This document shows, one piece after another, positions 61,267 through 64,000 of a stretch of DNA of 64,000 bases. How positions within the stretch are numbered: position 1 is the first letter of the stretch; every line of letters starts with the position of its first letter. Made by a program: the position numbers and the translations under genes. A model generated the notes under the pieces. That model saw nothing but the letters and a program-made list of their open reading frames with translations, had not been told where the DNA came from and did not search any database. Origin of the DNA: Anadara kagoshimensis (taxonomy: Eukaryota; Mollusca; Bivalvia; Arcoida; Arcidae); the NCBI GenBank assembly GCA_021292105.1, contig CM037862.1, forward strand, positions 31,651,245 to 31,715,244, written 5' to 3'.

Positions 61267-62668
61267 GATGTGACACATACATAGAATCTGCTAGATCAAT
61301 GTGACAATTTGTGAGTCATTATCATACACTATTCCCAACACTAATTCCAACAAAACTCGTAAAATTAGATTTACTCAAGCAAGGACTGGATGCTTTATTT
61401 AGATTTATCATCATCCATACAAAAAACACTCAGATAATTTCCGTAATCTCTTGGGGAAACCTATCTTCCATTTTTTATGTCCAGACCACATCAATAATCT
61501 TAAAATTGCAAACTAACTAACTATAGCTATGTACATTTAGTCTTATTTTGTGATGTCCAATAATTGTTAGGAGCAATATCAGACAGAAAATATATGATAA
61601 ATAAAAAAGGAAATCTATTATTTCTATTGAATCATCACAAAAGAAGGTAATTTCCGTGGGACGGAACGATGATAAAAAATTAATAATCGTCAATGAATCT
61701 GGTAAAAATCTATATAATAATATTGTTTGTAATTATATGTCTCAATCAGGCAGACAAAACACAACTTATAGCAGCTTCTGATGACATTTATAGGCAATAT
61801 ACGCCCCGTCATTTCTTATATTTCATCAATATTATTGGCACTTCCGAATCTATTATTATTACATCTATTACATCTTTATCAACACAAAATTTATCCATAT
61901 TATCTATGGATAATGGTTTAATAAACTTGGATAGAATGGAGAAATTATTGTATTGTACAGCATTGGGTGATGTTTTAATGTGTTATAGATAACTGGACAA
62001 TAGAGCAGAATTGAACCTCAGATGTTTATAACATTTTTTGTAAGGAATTCCATCTTCTTCAACACAATACACCAAAATTACAATTCATTTGCTTTTTATA
62101 ATCTTTCAGAGAAATGTCTGGAACTTGTAAGTTTTAACAAAAGACAACATTAGGTCATTAATTTGTTTTATCTATTTCACTATCCATTTAGTTTTTTCCC
62201 CACTATATTTGGAACTAGTGGTTCATGAGTTTTTAGTATTTTAGAACATTTTTATGGTAATCAACAGTGAAAAGTTCATATAGACAGATTCATGCAGCAC
62301 CTATTTCTAAGACCTAACACTGTCATAAATGACAGAATTTGCAATTCAGAATTTAAAACTGGCCAACAACTTTTTAACCTTAAGAAGATTGTTTAGCTTT
62401 TCAATTTCTTAATTTGTTACTGTGCATATTTTTTTAAAAATTAATGAATAGATCAGCTCAATGATATTATGAATCAATGCTTTTTTAATAAGATGCACTA
62501 TATTATATCTTGATATCTTTTGGAAAATTTTAATATTATTTACCTTGGTTAATTTTAACATCAAATTTATATCGGTCACCAAGTTTTAAAAGTACATAGA
62601 CCTGGTCCCATGTACTCAGTCCAGCTTGTTTCATGTATTGCCATTTACTGAGGTCTCTTGTTACTACA
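61267..62668. other. Unique AT-rich non-coding DNA
   Basis: A 99-codon plus-strand frame at 61693-61992 starts with a hydrophobic stretch (MNLVKIYIIILFVIICL) that resembles a signal peptide. The rest is I/S/T/N rich, without cysteine pattern or domain, so I treat it as probably chance. Confidence 0.4.
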
Positions 62669-62697
62669 GTTTCCTTCACCATCCATAAAATGACTAC
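62669..62697 (+). repeat. Short SINE core remnant
   Basis: GTTTCCTTCACCATCCATAA then AATGACTA resembles the SINE core motif; too short to place firmly. Confidence 0.3.
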
Positions 62698-62756
62698 CAA
62701 GATATACCGGTAAATGAAATGTGACTGTGACTAGGAAAATGGGTCCAGTTGCACTC

Positions 62757-62797
62757 TGACGTCAAACTGAGAAAACTGGACAGATAGTTTGACGTCA
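62757..62797. promoter_or_regulatory. Paired CRE palindromes in a stem
   Basis: Two full consensus cAMP-response elements, TGACGTCA, at 62757-62764 and 62790-62797. They form a longer inverted repeat: TGACGTCAAACT (62757-62768) and AGTTTGACGTCA (62786-62797). This is either a CREB/ATF binding cluster or the stem of a small palindromic repeat. No adjacent gene is identified. Confidence 0.45.
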
Positions 62798-64000
62798 CGA
62801 AATTGTGCACCTTGCATTGAAATTTATGATGGAGTTCATGCAAACACAAATTTATCAAGCAATCAAAAGAGCGCATTTATTGAACTGGTGCTTCATGTGT
62901 ATTTGTGTTTAACTGTACATTTTCAAAATTATAATCAATCTACATTTATAAAATAATGAATATGCACACACATTTTATTTAAAATGTTAGATTGACCTGA
63001 CCTGCAAACAAACTCGATTTGCCGTTTTCAGACGATCTTCAAGTGATTTTTGATGATTAAATACAATTATTCTGATTAAGCAATATGAGCATCATTGGTA
63101 TTGTTAGATGGCGGCATGATTCAAATAAATGTACAGGACCTGAGTTTCCCCTAGATTGAGTGATGAACACGATATATAATACCAGCTTAGATAAAATGTC
63201 TTCTATTACGTCCATACTATGCCGGTCAAAAATTAGACCTCCGATTGTATGTTTTGTCTATGCAGTCTATGGAAGTGATGCCGGTTCAAGTGATAGTTTC
63301 CACATTGTCGACATAATGAATTATCAAAGACATAAAATATTTATTTATTTATTTACTTAATGTGTTTAAAAATAGGTAGCTCAATGTTACTCTTATGTAT
63401 TGTGTGGTATTGTTGTTGTCAAATTTGAAATTGATTTACCAATTGATTAAAGTTCTGAAAATCCTATTTTCCCTCGTTCAATAATTAATTTTAAATCTAG
63501 GCAGTGAACAAAATAAATTCGTAACTTTCTTTGGATCCTCTCATCGTTTTCTGTACATCACTCCATATTAGATCTATACAATTTTCAGTCAAGATATAAC
63601 AAAATCATGCCTGGCCTACTCTACAAGCTTAAGGCATGTCGGTTCCAGCTTCTATCTATAGATATTGAATGAAATGAGATAAATATGTCGCTGTATTAAT
63701 AATTTAATTTACTTTTTCATTTTCAAAATAAAAATACTTTAAAGTATTAAATCACGGTTAGGTTTATTCAAAGCTAGTAACAACAATACTTATAGTTTTA
63801 AAAAGAAAAGAAAGAAAAGGTTTTTAACCACATATAATGTTACTTTTCATGGATGGTGTTTTCAAATCACAGCCATTGCTGATTTTTTTTAATTATAAAA
63901 AATTAAAAATAATCACTTGACATAAGTATTATATTGGAAATCCGAATTATATTAAATAAAATTGAGTTTTATATAGGCCTAGTTTCCTCTGGATGAGCTT
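62798..64000. other. Unique AT-rich non-coding DNA to the window end
   Basis: No gene, SINE or strong dyad recognised. A 66-codon plus-strand frame at 63160-63360 has no domain. Confidence 0.45.

Noticed and set aside
61693-61992. 99-codon frame with a hydrophobic start
   Set aside because: The N-terminus resembles a signal peptide, but the rest has no recognisable pattern and such starts are common by chance in AT-rich DNA.

Overview
Gene-poor, AT-rich eukaryotic nuclear DNA, most likely from a mollusc and probably a bivalve. No bacterial gene organisation is visible: there are no long non-repetitive ORFs, operons, Shine-Dalgarno starts or rRNA genes. Instead there are microsatellites, minisatellite arrays, miniature transposons and tRNA-derived SINE fragments. 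The bivalve call rests on several SINE pieces whose 3' modules (a 'gtactc-ggtttcctcc' core, a 'ggtcccgtgtc' module, an 'aatcttga' plus 'gttaaac' tail) I recognise from molluscan genomes. It is an inference, not a database result.

Layout. 1-400 is a degenerate TGGAG-type array. 900-5,600 is mostly unique non-coding DNA with a short tandem duplication and small repeats. 5,669-10,342 is bounded by two inverted arms of about 0.93 kb. A dead mariner transposase lies at 11,453-11,960. 18,757-25,590 is a very long 27/29-bp minisatellite, split by an insertion carrying a perfect 58-bp-arm hairpin. 25,680-32,500 is plain unique DNA. 35,033-38,757 is a TA-flanked non-autonomous transposon that has inserted into another copy of itself. 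Beside it, 38,834-39,132 reads as a possible terminal exon with the second half of a tesmin/TSO1-like CXC cysteine motif, followed by a plausible 3' UTR and AATAAA. 40,457-40,772 is a near-perfect foldback. 42,321-43,536 is a 1.2-kb TIR element flanked by a 10-bp direct repeat (Mutator-like). 45,610-46,365 is a pogo/Tc1-like MITE. 48,629-54,238 is a 55-bp satellite with higher-order structure. 54,873-55,015 is a second long hairpin whose loop resembles the first. 55,317-58,990 is a 21-bp minisatellite, open in frame on both strands, with a MITE inside its edge. 59,959-61,262 is a TIR element flanked by TTAA. The remainder to 64,000 is unique non-coding DNA with a paired CRE palindrome.

I find no intact, confidently functional protein-coding gene. 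The coding-like signals are the CXC-type exon, the mariner pseudogene and two small ORFs of doubtful status. The three large arrays plus the 5' array make up roughly a quarter of the window. The interest lies in repeat biology: self-nested insertion, giant perfect hairpins with a common loop motif, higher-order satellite structure, and several non-autonomous elements defined by clean terminal repeats and target duplications.
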